Notes: generated by a model not told the origin, from the sequence alone. Numbered from the stretch's first letter, positions 1 to 8,151 are shown. The stretch: 64,000 bases of DNA from Streptomyces sp. ISL-94 (GCF_018614075.1 NZ_JAGGOZ010000074.1:1-64000), one strand, 5' to 3'. Program-made: numbers and translations.

Positions 1-323
1 CGCTCCGCGCCCGCGCCTCAAACGCCGGCGGGGCTGGAATTGCCCTCCGGGCAATCCAGCTCCAGCCGAACGGAGCCCGGCCGGTCAGCATCCAGCCCAG
101 CCGCGCCGGCTGTGAGGCGACCTCACAGCCTCGCGGGCGCAACCTCTCAGCCCCGCCGGCGATTGAGGCGGCTCTCAGTCCCGCCTGACGTTTGAGGCGG
201 TCTTTCAGCCCCGCCGCCGTTTGAGGCGGTCTTTCAGCCTCGCCGGCGTTTGAGGCGTGGGGTCCCCCGGACTGAGTCTGGGGAAGGGGCTGGGGCATAG
301 CCACGGCGGCGGCGCCGCCGGGG
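1..323. repeat. Gene-free end with dispersed GC-rich repeat copies
   Basis: No convincing gene. Copies of a short GC-rich element (core cctcaaacgccggcggggct or its reverse complement) occur at about 16-37, 148-170 and three times in a row at about 175-260. The same element recurs at 6.5-6.9, 22.86-22.93 and 51.6-51.86 kb. The two arms can pair, so these may form hairpins downstream of cysM, which stops at 324. Function unknown. Confidence 0.6.
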
Positions 324-1274
324 CTATGCCCAGAGCTGGCCCTGGAGGACCTCGATGGCTTCCTCGGTGGTGGCCGCGGTGTAGACGCCGGTCGAGAGGT
401 ACTTCCAGCCGCCGTCGGCCACGACGAAGACGATGTCCGCGCTCTCGCCCGCGGCCACCGCCTTGCGGCCGACGCCGATCGCCGCGTGCAGGGCGGCCCC
501 GGTGGAGACGCCCGCGAAGATGCCCTCCTGCTGGAGGAGTTCGCGGGTGCGGGTGACCGCGTCCGCCGAGCCGACCGAGAAGCGGGTGGTGAGGACGGAC
601 GCGTCGTACAGCTCCGGGACGAAGCCCTCGTCGAGGTTGCGCAGGCCGTAGACGAGGTCGTCGTAGCGGGGTTCCGCGGCGACGATCTTCACGCCCGGCA
701 CGTGCTCCCGCAGGTAGCGGCCGACGCCCATCAGGGTGCCGGTGGTGCCCAGACCCGCCACGAAGTGGGTGATGGAGGGCAGGTCCGCGAGGATCTCGGG
801 GCCCGTGGTGGCGTAGTGCGCGCCCGCGTTGTCCGGGTTGCCGTACTGGTAGAGCATCACCCAGTCCGGGTGCTCCGCCGCCAGCTCCTTCGCGACGCGG
901 ACGGCCGTGTTCGAGCCGCCCGCCGCCGGCGACGGGATGATCTCGGCTCCCCACATGGCCAGCAGGTCGCGCCGCTCCTGGGAGGTGTTCTCCGGCATCA
1001 CGCACACGATGCGGTAGCCCTTGAGCTTCGCCGCCATCGCCAGCGAGATGCCGGTGTTGCCCGACGTCGGCTCCAGGATGGTGCAGCCGGGGTACAGCCG
1101 GCCGTCCTTCTCCGCCTGCTCGACCATGTGGAGCGCGGGGCGGTCCTTGATCGAGCCGGTCGGGTTGCGGTCCTCCAGCTTCGCCCAGAGGCGGACGTCG
1201 TCCGAGGGCGACAGCCGGGGCAGGCGTACCAGCGGCGTGTTGCCGACCGCGGCCAGCGGGGAGTCGTAGCGCAT
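324..1274 (-). CDS. cysM: CysO-dependent cysteine synthase CysM
   Basis: A 316-residue PLP enzyme of the cysteine synthase family. It should condense O-phosphoserine with sulfur delivered as a CysO thiocarboxylate to make CysO-cysteine in the cytosol. The PLP lysine is K43 in NPTGSIKDRP. The substrate loop SGNTG is at 71-75 and the phosphate loop GLGTTGT at 174-180. R212 in LRNLDEG falls where Arg220 sits in the M. tuberculosis enzyme, the residue linked to O-phosphoserine preference. The ATG overlaps the cysO stop (TAATG), so the two are translationally coupled. The CysM assignment over CysK rests on this context and the closeness to the mycobacterial sequence as I remember it. Confidence 0.93.
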   Translation of the reverse strand: MRYDSPLAAVGNTPLVRLPRLSPSDDVRLWAKLEDRNPTGSIKDRPALHMVEQAEKDGRLYPGCTILEPTSGNTGISLAMAAKLKGYRIVCVMPENTSQERRDLLAMWGAEIIPSPAAGGSNTAVRVAKELAAEHPDWVMLYQYGNPDNAGAHYATTGPEILADLPSITHFVAGLGTTGTLMGVGRYLREHVPGVKIVAAEPRYDDLVYGLRNLDEGFVPELYDASVLTTRFSVGSADAVTRTRELLQQEGIFAGVSTGAALHAAIGVGRKAVAAGESADIVFVVADGGWKYLSTGVYTAATTEEAIEVLQGQLWA

Positions 1275-1552
1275 TACTTCGATCCGCCGGCCACGGCAGG
1301 GAGGATGGTGACGCTGTCGCCGTCCTTGAGACCGGTGGAGATGCCGTCCAGGAAGCGGACGTCCTCGTCGTTGAGGTAGACGTTCACGAAGCGGCGCAGC
1401 TGCCCGCCGTCGACGATGCGCTCCTCAATGCCCTTGTGGCGGGTCTCCAGGTCGGCGAAGAGCTCGGCGAGCGTGGCGCCCGAGCCGTTCACGGCCTTCT
1501 CGCCGCCGGTGTAGGTGCGGAGGATGGTGGGGATGCGGACCTCGATGGCCAT
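1274..1552 (-). CDS. cysO: Sulfur-carrier protein CysO
   Basis: A 92-residue ubiquitin-like MoaD/ThiS-family carrier. It holds sulfur as a C-terminal thiocarboxylate and presents it to CysM. The start at 1552 (MAIEVRIPTIL) is chosen over an in-frame ATG 47 codons upstream because it matches the family N-terminus and has GGAG about 9 nt upstream. The protein ends AVAGGSK. The usual active form ends in Gly-Gly, so two residues (Ser-Lys) must be removed before activation. The neighbouring JAMM protease Mec is the obvious candidate, by analogy with QbsD processing of QbsE. It lies directly downstream of a leader peptide at 1657-1764. Confidence 0.92.
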   Translation of the reverse strand: MAIEVRIPTILRTYTGGEKAVNGSGATLAELFADLETRHKGIEERIVDGGQLRRFVNVYLNDEDVRFLDGISTGLKDGDSVTILPAVAGGSK

Positions 1553-1656
1553 GGCTGGGCTCCAGTCGTCAGGGCGTAAGCAGGTGCTTGAGCAGGGGCG
1601 TAAGAACGTGGAAGGCGCGCGGTGCGTCCGGGCCCCGCGCAAGAGGGCTCTGGTGC

Positions 1657-1764
1657 TCAGACAGCAGGACAGATGGCGCTGGCGAGGCGGCACAGGTCGA
1701 CATGCAGCCGCGCCACGAGCAGCAGCCTGCCGGGCGTCTCGATGCTCACGTCGTGGGAAACCAT
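1657..1764 (-). CDS. Leader peptide upstream of cysO-cysM
   Basis: A 35-codon ORF. It contains RLHVDLCRLASAIC, with Cys at 25 and 32, and resembles the actinobacterial 'putative leader peptide' family placed before sulfur and cysteine genes. A TAACAT -10 element (1771-1776) lies 6 nt before the ATG, so the transcript is probably leaderless. The ORF ends 105 nt before cysO. Short leaderless cysteine-rich ORFs act as cysteine-responsive attenuators in mycobacteria. The same role here is inference. If right, cysO-cysM has its own promoter downstream of mec. Confidence 0.72.
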   Translation of the reverse strand: MVSHDVSIETPGRLLLVARLHVDLCRLASAICPAV

Positions 1765-1841
1765 GCGGTCATGTTAACGATTCCCGGTCACCGGTTTGGA
1801 GTGTGATCCCGCATCGTGGACGCTGACCGCTCACATGGTGG

Positions 1842-2264
1842 TCAGTAGGCCGTTACGACCTGCACTTCTTCCTCTGTGATCACACCGTCGACGATGCGGT
1901 ACGAGCGGAACTGGAACTCCCCGAGGCCGTCCTTGTCCGCCGTGGAGACCAGCACGTAGTGCGCGCCGGGCTCGTTCGCGTAGGTGACGTCCGTGCGCGA
2001 GGGGTAGGCCTCGGTGGCGGTGTGCGAGTGGTAGACGATCACGGGGTCCTCGTCCCGGTCGTCGAGCTCGCGGTAGAGCTTCAGCAGGTCCTTGGAGTCG
2101 AACTCGTAGAACGTGGGCGAGCGGGCCGCGTTGAGCATCGGGATGAACCGCTCGGGGCGGTCGGTGCCCGCCGGGCCGGCCACGACACCGCACGCCTCGT
2201 CGGGGTGGTCCTGGCGGGCGTGCTCGACGATCCGGTCGTACAGGGCCTGGGTGAGGGTCAGCAT
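1842..2264 (-). CDS. mec: JAMM metallopeptidase Mec (CysO-cysteine hydrolase)
   Basis: A 140-residue Mov34/MPN/JAMM zinc peptidase. It should release free cysteine from the CysO-cysteine adduct, the last step of this pathway. The JAMM motif is complete: E23 (DEACGVV), then H79-x-H81 (YHSHTATEAY), S89 and D92. The ATG at 2264 gives the normal length for the family. It sits upstream of cysO-cysM as in M. tuberculosis. A strong terminator hairpin (2284-2322) separates it from the permease gene upstream. Because CysO here carries a Ser-Lys tail, Mec may also trim the carrier. Confidence 0.93.
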   Translation of the reverse strand: MLTLTQALYDRIVEHARQDHPDEACGVVAGPAGTDRPERFIPMLNAARSPTFYEFDSKDLLKLYRELDDRDEDPVIVYHSHTATEAYPSRTDVTYANEPGAHYVLVSTADKDGLGEFQFRSYRIVDGVITEEEVQVVTAY

Positions 2265-2283
2265 GAGCGACAGGATAAGCAGA

Positions 2284-2322
2284 CGGGCCCTCCCGTACCG
2301 AGGAGTGGTACGGGAGGGCCCG
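2284..2322 (-). terminator. Terminator of the amino-acid permease gene
   Basis: Perfect 16-bp inverted repeat (arms 2284-2299 and 2307-2322, loop gaggagt), 31 bp past the permease stop codon at 2354. It sits just before mec, so mec probably needs its own promoter or read-through. Confidence 0.75.
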
Positions 2323-2353
2323 AATGGTGGACAGGCAGCCTGAACGAAGCGGG

Positions 2354-3793
2354 TTACGAGGCCTTGGTGAAGGCGGCGCCGCGCGGGTTGCGGGACTTCA
2401 GGACCAGGTAGGACAGGCCCAGGACCAGGCCCCACAGCGGGGCGCAGTACAGCGAGACGCGGGCGTCCTTGTCGAGGCCCATCATCACGATGACCATGCC
2501 GATGAAGAGCAGGGCGAACCAGCTCGTCCACGGGGCTCCGGGCGCCCGGAACGGGGAGGCGGGCAGCTCGCCGCGGTCGGACTTGGCGCGGTAGCGGATC
2601 TGGCAGACCAGGATCATGATCCAGGCCCACATGCCGGAGATGGTGGCGAAGGAGACGACGTAGTCGAAGGCCTTGCCCGGGGCGACGTAGTTGATCCAGA
2701 CGCCCCCCAGCATCAGCGCGGCGGAGAAGGTGGTGCCCGCCAGCGGGGTGCCGCTCTTGGTCAGCTTGGTGAAGAACTGCGGGCCCTGGCCGTTGAGCGC
2801 GAGGTCGCGCAGCATGCGGCCGGTGGAGTACATGCCCGAGTTGCAGGAGGACAGGGCGGCGGTCAGCACGACGAAGTTGACGATCGCGGCGCCGACGCCG
2901 AGGCCCATGCGCTCGAAGGCGGCGACGAAGGGCGAGACGCCGGGCTGGAAGTGCGTCCACGGGACGACCGACAGGATCATGATCAGGGCGCCGACGTAGA
3001 AGACGGCGATGCGCCACGGCACGGTGTTGATGGCCTTGGGCAGGGTCTTCTCGGGGTCTTTGGACTCGCCGGCGGTGACGCCGACCAGCTCGACCGCGAG
3101 GAAGGCGAACATCACGATCTGGAGGGTCATCAGCGTGCCGCCGATGCCCTTGGGGAAGAAGCCGCCGTCGTTCCACAGGTTGGTGACGGTCGCGGTGTCG
3201 GCGGCGTCGGAGAACCCGATGGTGAGGATGCCGGCGCAGATCAGGATCATGCCGACGATGGCGGTGACCTTGACCATGGAGAACCAGAACTCCAGCTCAC
3301 CGAAGAGCTTCACGGAGATCAGGTTGGCGGCGTAGAGGATGACGGTGAAGATCAGCGCGTACGCCCACTGCGGGAAGCTGTCGTGGGTCCAGTACGACAT
3401 GTACTGCGCGGCCGCGGTGACCTCGGTGATGCCGGTGACCACCCAGAAGAGCCAGTACGTCCAGCCGGTGACGTACCCCCAGAAGGGGCCCAGGAACTCG
3501 CGGGCGTAGTCCGAGAAGGAGCCGGAGACGGGGCGGTACATGAGCAGCTCGCCCAGGGCCCGCATGATGAAGAAGATGACCAGGCCCGCGATGGCGTAGG
3601 CCAGGATCAGGCTGGGGCCGGCCTTGGAGATCGCCTTGCCGGCGCCCAGGAACAGGCCGGTGCCGATGGCCCCGCCGATCGCGATCATCTGGATCTGGCG
3701 GGCGCCGAGCGCGCGGTGGTAGCCCTCGCCGCCTTCGCCCTGCGTGCCCTCGCCGGGTGTCTTGTCGTGCTGCTCGACCTGCACAGAGGTCAT
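2354..3793 (-). CDS. Amino-acid permease (APC superfamily, AAT family)
   Basis: A 479-residue polytopic membrane protein of the GABA/proline/lysine permease type. A roughly 35-residue hydrophilic N-terminus is followed by the family signature IGGAIGTGLFLGAGKAI in the first helix, then about 12 hydrophobic segments. The ATG at 3793 is chosen because an upstream in-frame ATG adds a basic, non-conserved stretch. The substrate cannot be read from sequence. It separates clpS-aosR from mec-cysO-cysM, a stretch that in M. tuberculosis holds a peptidase gene instead. It has its own terminator (2284-2322). Confidence 0.9.
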   Translation of the reverse strand: MTSVQVEQHDKTPGEGTQGEGGEGYHRALGARQIQMIAIGGAIGTGLFLGAGKAISKAGPSLILAYAIAGLVIFFIMRALGELLMYRPVSGSFSDYAREFLGPFWGYVTGWTYWLFWVVTGITEVTAAAQYMSYWTHDSFPQWAYALIFTVILYAANLISVKLFGELEFWFSMVKVTAIVGMILICAGILTIGFSDAADTATVTNLWNDGGFFPKGIGGTLMTLQIVMFAFLAVELVGVTAGESKDPEKTLPKAINTVPWRIAVFYVGALIMILSVVPWTHFQPGVSPFVAAFERMGLGVGAAIVNFVVLTAALSSCNSGMYSTGRMLRDLALNGQGPQFFTKLTKSGTPLAGTTFSAALMLGGVWINYVAPGKAFDYVVSFATISGMWAWIMILVCQIRYRAKSDRGELPASPFRAPGAPWTSWFALLFIGMVIVMMGLDKDARVSLYCAPLWGLVLGLSYLVLKSRNPRGAAFTKAS

Positions 3794-4113
3794 GTCTTGA
3801 TGCGCCTTTCTCCACGCCGACCCGCGCCTTCTGCTGGCTGCGGATCGGGTCCTCGATCCCCCCGGATACGGATGGAGTTGCACGCCGGCGGTCCGCCGGT
3901 TCAAGCAGGCCGCGGGACATGGGTGGCGTCCCGTCGGCAGTCGTGAAGATTTATCACGTGCTTACGGGTCGACGAGGCCGGGAAATGTGACGCGGGGCAC
4001 AGGAAATCCGGGACATAGGCCCTGAAACAGATCAGACCACCGCATGGCGGTGATCTGATCGTTATCCGGATTTGAGCGTCCGCTGAGCGAACTCCGTCGG
4101 CCCTTGAGGATCC
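3794..4113. other. Intergenic: permease promoter region and aosR terminator
   Basis: About 320 bp without a credible gene. It must hold the permease promoter, but no convincing -35/-10 pair could be picked. The part next to aosR holds the hairpin listed at 4030-4060. Confidence 0.5.
4030..4060 (-). terminator. Terminator of the clpS-aosR unit
   Basis: Inverted repeat with 14-nt arms (4030-4043 and 4047-4060, one mismatch) and a 3-nt loop. On the minus strand it is followed by TGTTTC. It lies 54 bp past the aosR stop. Confidence 0.6.
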
Positions 4114-4728
4114 TCAGAGGGTCTCGATGAGGGTCTCCTGGAGCCCGCCGAGCCAGAGGTAGGCCATCACCATCGGCTTGCGCGGGTCGTCGTCCGGCAG
4201 CCGGAAGAGCGTGGCGCTCTCATCGTCCTCGGTGATGTCGAGGCGGGCCGCGATCGTCAGGCGCAGGTCGTTGAGCGCGCCGAGCCAGCGCAGCGGCAGC
4301 TCCCCGGTCAGCTCCAGGACCGCCGCCTCGTCGCCGGCCGGGGTGAGCCCGGCCAGGCTCTGTACGACGGCCAGCGCGTCCTCCCGCTTGCGGGTGCGCA
4401 GGTCGTTCTCGGTGAAGCGGCGGAACTCCGCGGACCGGGCCGTCAGCTCGGCCGGGTCCACGCCCTGGTCGCCCGCGCCGTCCGGGGACCCGTAGGCGTC
4501 GGGGAAGAGCCGGGCGAGCGCCGGGTCGGACGGGGGCTCGGTGGGGCCGTCGGAGGCGAAGAGCACGGCGAGCGGGTCGGCGTCCTCGGCGGGCTCCGGC
4601 TCGCCGGGCCCGATCAGCTCCAGCAGCTGGACGGCCAGCGAGCGCAGGATGGAGATCTCGATCTCGTCGAGCGCGATGGCGGCGCCGCCGCCCTTCAGGG
4701 CCTCGAACATGCCGGTCGGTCCGCCCAT
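4114..4728 (-). CDS. aosR: DUF2017 protein, AosR-like redox regulator
   Basis: A 204-residue DUF2017 protein. Its M. tuberculosis counterpart, AosR (Rv1332), is reported as an actinomycete-specific redox-responsive transcription factor that works with a sigma factor to raise mec-cysO-cysM expression. Here, as there, the gene follows clpS and lies upstream of the same cys genes. The start codon overlaps the clpS stop by one base (TGATG), so the pair is co-translated. No classical DNA-binding motif can be read by eye. Two later Met codons are possible alternative starts. Function is taken from homology and context. Confidence 0.82.
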   Translation of the reverse strand: MGGPTGMFEALKGGGAAIALDEIEISILRSLAVQLLELIGPGEPEPAEDADPLAVLFASDGPTEPPSDPALARLFPDAYGSPDGAGDQGVDPAELTARSAEFRRFTENDLRTRKREDALAVVQSLAGLTPAGDEAAVLELTGELPLRWLGALNDLRLTIAARLDITEDDESATLFRLPDDDPRKPMVMAYLWLGGLQETLIETL

Positions 4729-5042
4729 CAGAAGCGGTCCTGGGAGAGGGTCGCCCACAGGCCGTAGCCGTGCATGGCCTGCACGTCGCGCTCCATTTCC
4801 TCGCGGGAGCCACTGGAGACGACCGCGCGCCCCTTGTGGTGGACGTCGAGCATCAGTTTGTGCGCCTTGTCCTTGGAGTAGCCGAAGTACGCCTGGAACA
4901 CGTACGACACGTAGCTCATGAGGTTGACCGGGTCGTTGTGCACCAGGGTCACCCAGGGGACGTCGGGTTCCGGGACCGCGAAGGTCTCTTCGGCCGATTC
5001 GGTGCGTTCGATCTCTGCAGGAGCAACACTCACTTGTCCCAT
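4728..5042 (-). CDS. clpS: ClpS adaptor protein
   Basis: A 104-residue ATP-dependent Clp protease adaptor. It delivers N-degron substrates to the ClpC/ClpA ATPase in the cytosol. The core WVTLVHNDPVNLMSYV (30-45) carries the Asn36-Asp37 pair of the N-degron pocket, and HH at 68-69 follows. The roughly 28 residues before this are variable and acidic, as usual. It is divergent from pncB, with 81 bp between the start codons, and shares a transcript with aosR. Confidence 0.93.
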   Translation of the reverse strand: MGQVSVAPAEIERTESAEETFAVPEPDVPWVTLVHNDPVNLMSYVSYVFQAYFGYSKDKAHKLMLDVHHKGRAVVSSGSREEMERDVQAMHGYGLWATLSQDRF

Positions 5043-5110
5043 GCTGCCACCGTGACCGGCCCGTCGCACAAACGGGGGCCTACATCTCGTCACTCTGACG
5101 AAATGTGCGC

Positions 5111-5116
5111 TAGCAT
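5111..5116 (+). promoter_or_regulatory. -10 element giving a leaderless pncB transcript
   Basis: TAGCAT lies 7 nt before the pncB ATG at 5124, and no Shine-Dalgarno sequence is present. This suggests transcription starts at or next to the start codon. No strong -35 is visible. Confidence 0.5.
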
Positions 5117-5123
5117 CCGTGAC

Positions 5124-6452
5124 ATGAACCCTGCGGACCTGGGCCTGCCGGTGGACGTGCCGTCGACAGCGCTCTTCACGGACCATTACGAGCTGACGAT
5201 GCTGCAGGCCGCCCTGGCGAACGGCACCGCCGAACGCCGCTCGGTCTTCGAGGTCTTCACCCGGCGGCTGCCGGAGGGACGCCGCTACGGGGTGGTGGCC
5301 GGAACCGGCCGGGTGCTCGACGCGGTGGAGAACTTCCGCTTCGACAGCGCGGTGCTGGAGTTCCTGCGCGAGCGGGCCGTCGTCGACATGCGGACGCTGG
5401 ACTGGCTGGCCTCGTACCGTTTCTCCGGCGACATCTGGGGCTACCCGGAAGGGGAGGTCTACTTCCCCGGCTCCCCGATCCTGCGGGTGGAGGGCAGCTT
5501 CGCCGAGTGCGTGCTGCTGGAGACCGTGATCCTGTCCATCCTGAACCACGACTCGGCGATCGCGGCGGCCGCCTCGCGGATGTCCTCGGCGGCGGGCGAG
5601 CGGCCCCTGATCGAGATGGGCGCGCGGCGCACGCACGAGCTGGCGGCGGTGGCGGCCTCGCGGGCCGCGTACGTGGGCGGCTTCACCTCCACCTCGGACC
5701 TGGCGGCCGGCTTCCGGTACGGCATCCCGACGGTCGGCACCTCGGCGCACGCCTTCACGCTGGTGCACGACAGCGAGCGGGACGCGTTCACGGCCCAGGT
5801 GGCCTCGCTGGGCCGGGGCACCACCCTCCTGGTGGACACGTACGACGTGGCCGAGGCGGTCCGCATGGCGGTGGAGGTGGCCGGCACGGAGCTGGGCGCG
5901 GTCCGGATCGATTCCGGGGACCTGCTGCTGGTGGCCCACCGGGTGCGGCAGCAGCTGGACGAGCTGGGGGCCACCGCGACGAGGATCGTGGTCACCTCGG
6001 ACCTGGATGAATACGCCATCGCCTCGCTGGCGGCGGCGCCGGTGGACGCGTACGGGGTGGGCACGCAGCTGGTGACGGGCAGCGGGCACCCGACGTGCTC
6101 GATGGTCTACAAGCTGGTGGCGCGGGCCGCCTCGGGGGACCCGAAGGCGCCGCTGACGCCGGTGGCGAAGAAGTCCTCGGGCGGCAAGACGTCCATCGGG
6201 GGGCGGAAGTGGGCCGCGCGCCGGGTGGACGCGGAGGGGGTGGCCGAGGCGGAGGTCATCGGGACCGGGCCGGTCCCGTCGGCCCTGGCCGACCACCAGC
6301 TGCTGACCCAGCTGGTCAAGTCCGGCGAGATCATCGCCCGCGAGCCGCTGGAGGCGGTACGCGACCGCCACCGCGCCGCCCGCGGCGGGCTCCCCCTGTC
6401 GGCGATGCAGCTGTCCCGCGGCGAGGCCGTGATCCCGACGGAGTACGCGTAA
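5124..6452 (+). CDS. pncB: Nicotinate phosphoribosyltransferase
   Basis: A 442-residue NAD-salvage enzyme joining nicotinate and PRPP to give nicotinate mononucleotide. The N-terminus has the family DHYELTMLQAAL. GARRTHE carries the phosphorylated-histidine region, and VRIDSGDL with VTSDLDEY form the phosphate-binding core. Start 5124 is preferred over an ATG at 5103 because of conservation and the TAGCAT element 7 nt upstream. Together with the nicotinamidase at 7114 it forms the two-step nicotinamide salvage route, although a 660-bp repeat-rich gap separates them. Confidence 0.93.
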   Translation: MNPADLGLPVDVPSTALFTDHYELTMLQAALANGTAERRSVFEVFTRRLPEGRRYGVVAGTGRVLDAVENFRFDSAVLEFLRERAVVDMRTLDWLASYRFSGDIWGYPEGEVYFPGSPILRVEGSFAECVLLETVILSILNHDSAIAAAASRMSSAAGERPLIEMGARRTHELAAVAASRAAYVGGFTSTSDLAAGFRYGIPTVGTSAHAFTLVHDSERDAFTAQVASLGRGTTLLVDTYDVAEAVRMAVEVAGTELGAVRIDSGDLLLVAHRVRQQLDELGATATRIVVTSDLDEYAIASLAAAPVDAYGVGTQLVTGSGHPTCSMVYKLVARAASGDPKAPLTPVAKKSSGGKTSIGGRKWAARRVDAEGVAEAEVIGTGPVPSALADHQLLTQLVKSGEIIAREPLEAVRDRHRAARGGLPLSAMQLSRGEAVIPTEYA

Positions 6453-7113
6453 CCGGCCCCGCGCCTTCATCCGCCGCCCCGAAAAACCGGGGCTCCGCCC
6501 CGCACCCCGCTCCTCAAACGCCGGAGGGGCTGGATTGGCCTGGCATAGGCCTACAAGTCCACACCGTGCGTTCTGCGCCCCGGCGGGCGGTTGTGGCGCG
6601 TCGTGGGCCTGGAAGCGCACACCGTGCGGTTGGGCCCCCCGACGGGCGGGTGTGGCACGGTGTAGGCCTGGAAGCGCACACCGTGCGGTTGGGCCCCCCG
6701 ACGGGCGGGTGTGGCACGGTGTAGGCCTCCACGTGCACGCCGTGCGCCCTGCCCCCCGGCGGGCTGGTTTGCGCGCAGCGCGAATCCAGCCCGCCGACGT
6801 GTGAGGCGCGGGGGTGCGGGGCGGAGCTCCGGGCCTTGGGGCGCGCGGGGCCGCTAGGGCGCAGCACAACCCAGCCCCGCCGGCGTGTGAGGCGCGGGGG
6901 TGCGGGGCGGAGCTCCGGGCCTTGGGGCGCGCGGGACCGCTCGGGCCCTTGGGGCGCGAGATGCGGGGCGGAGCCCCGGGCCTTGGCGCGCGGGACCGCT
7001 CGGGCGGAGCGCATGGTGCTGGGGCGGGGCCGCAGGTTCGGGTAGGGGTGGGGCGGGGGAAGAGCACCCGCAGGTTCCCGCCGCAACACACCATCAAGCG
7101 AAGGGCACGCGAA
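6453..7113. repeat. Repeat-rich gap between the NAD-salvage genes
   Basis: No gene. It holds a reversed dispersed element at about 6512-6534, a 59-bp tandem repeat (listed separately), and two direct copies of the element plus a long G-rich tail at about 6785-6850 and 6870-6935. The repeat array lies between two genes of one pathway. Confidence 0.7.
6547..6775. repeat. 59-bp tandem repeat, about four units
   Basis: Two perfect 59-bp copies (6606-6664 and 6665-6723), flanked by a degenerate copy on each side (about 6547-6605 and 6724-6775). Each unit contains cacaccgtgcg and a cccgacgggcggg stretch. No conserved reading frame. Confidence 0.8.
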
Positions 7114-7698
7114 ATGCACCGCGCACTGATCGTCGTCGACGTCCAGAACGACTTCTGCGAAGGCGGCAGCCTCGCGGTCGCCGGCGGGGCCGACGTCGCC
7201 GCCTCCATCACCGAGCTCATCGGCCAGGCCGCGCCCGCCTACCGGCACGTCGTCGCGACCCGCGACCACCACATCGACCCGGGCGCCCACTTCGCGCACG
7301 CCCCGGCCGAGCCGGACTACGAGACCTCCTGGCCGGTGCACTGCGTCGCCGGCACCGAGGGCGTCGGCTTTCACCCGAACTTCGCGCCCGCCGTGGCGTC
7401 CGGCGCGGTCGCCGCCGTGTTCGACAAGGGGGCGTACGAAGCCGCGTACAGCGGCTTCGAGGGGGCCGACGAGAACGGCACGGGCCTCGCCCAGTGGCTG
7501 CGGGACCGGGACGTCACCGAGGTGGACGTGGTCGGCATCGCCACCGACCACTGCGTGCGGGCCACCGCGCTCGACGCGGTCCGCGCCGGCTTCGCCACCC
7601 GCGTGCTGCTGGACCTGACGGCCTCCGTCGCCCCGCACACCGCCGCCCGGGCCCTGGAGGAGCTGCGGGCCGCCGGTGTGATCCTCACCGGCGGCTAG
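7114..7698 (+). CDS. pncA: Nicotinamidase/pyrazinamidase
   Basis: A 194-residue isochorismatase-fold amidase converting nicotinamide to nicotinate, the substrate of the upstream pncB. The catalytic triad is visible: D9 (VVDVQNDF), K105 (FDKGAY) and C147 (TDHCVRA). The metal ligands are in RDHHIDPGAHF (D51, H53, H59). The start at 7114 is the only ATG giving a family-like N-terminus, with a weak aaggg upstream. Confidence 0.93.
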   Translation: MHRALIVVDVQNDFCEGGSLAVAGGADVAASITELIGQAAPAYRHVVATRDHHIDPGAHFAHAPAEPDYETSWPVHCVAGTEGVGFHPNFAPAVASGAVAAVFDKGAYEAAYSGFEGADENGTGLAQWLRDRDVTEVDVVGIATDHCVRATALDAVRAGFATRVLLDLTASVAPHTAARALEELRAAGVILTGG

Positions 7699-7735
7699 CC
7701 GCTCCCAGGGCCTGAGGGGGCTCCCGGCGGGCCCC

Positions 7736-8038
7736 CTACGCGCCCAGCAGGGCCCGGATCGGGTGCCAGAGCTCCTGCGCCCGGTCCGGGGCACCGCGCC
7801 ACAGCAGGCCGTCCGGGTGGTGCAGGACGGCCGTGACCTCGTCCGGCGTCGGCGGATGCGCGTTGCCCCGCAGGTACACCGCCCGCATCCCGAGGTTCCG
7901 CAGCCTGGTCAGGGCGCGGGCCCGGTTCGCGGCGTGCACCAGCACGCGGACATTTCCGCCGCCTCCGGACGGCCTCGGCAGCATGAGCGCGACCACCACG
8001 CTGCCGCCCGGCAATCTCACGAAACCTCCATCTGGCAT
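7736..8038 (-). CDS. Conserved small protein of unknown function
   Basis: A 100-residue protein I do not recognise functionally. It is one compact domain with no signal peptide, membrane segment or cysteine motif. It contains RALTRLRNLGMRAVYLRGN and HPDGLLWRG. Start 8038 (MPDGGF) is chosen because GGGGGAG lies 9 nt upstream; two further in-frame ATGs lie 9 and 21 nt earlier. It follows the M6 protease gene after a hairpin. Confidence 0.7.
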   Translation of the reverse strand: MPDGGFVRLPGGSVVVALMLPRPSGGGGNVRVLVHAANRARALTRLRNLGMRAVYLRGNAHPPTPDEVTAVLHHPDGLLWRGAPDRAQELWHPIRALLGA

Positions 8039-8089
8039 GGAAGTCATCTCCCCCGTCAATAAGGAACTCGTACCGGGGCATCTAAACGC

Positions 8090-8123
8090 GATCGGCCGCC
8101 GCCCGCTAGAGGGCGACGGCCGA
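8090..8123 (-). terminator. Imperfect hairpin after the M6 protease gene
   Basis: An atcggccg...cggccgat inverted repeat with inner cgccc/gggcg pairing, 28 bp past the stop of the protease gene. A probable terminator. There is no T-run. Confidence 0.5.
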
Positions 8124-8151
8124 TCATGCTTTGACCTGCGGTTGTACCCGA

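Noticed and set aside
1765..1841. Riboswitch upstream of cysO
   Set aside because: The leader peptide begins 6 nt after a -10 element, leaving no room for an aptamer.
6547..6775. CRISPR-like array
   Set aside because: The repeat units are directly abutting 59-mers without spacers, and no cas gene is present.
4728..7220. 830-codon minus-strand frame ending in ClpS
   Set aside because: Only the last 104 codons are real; the rest is antisense to pncB and runs through repeats.
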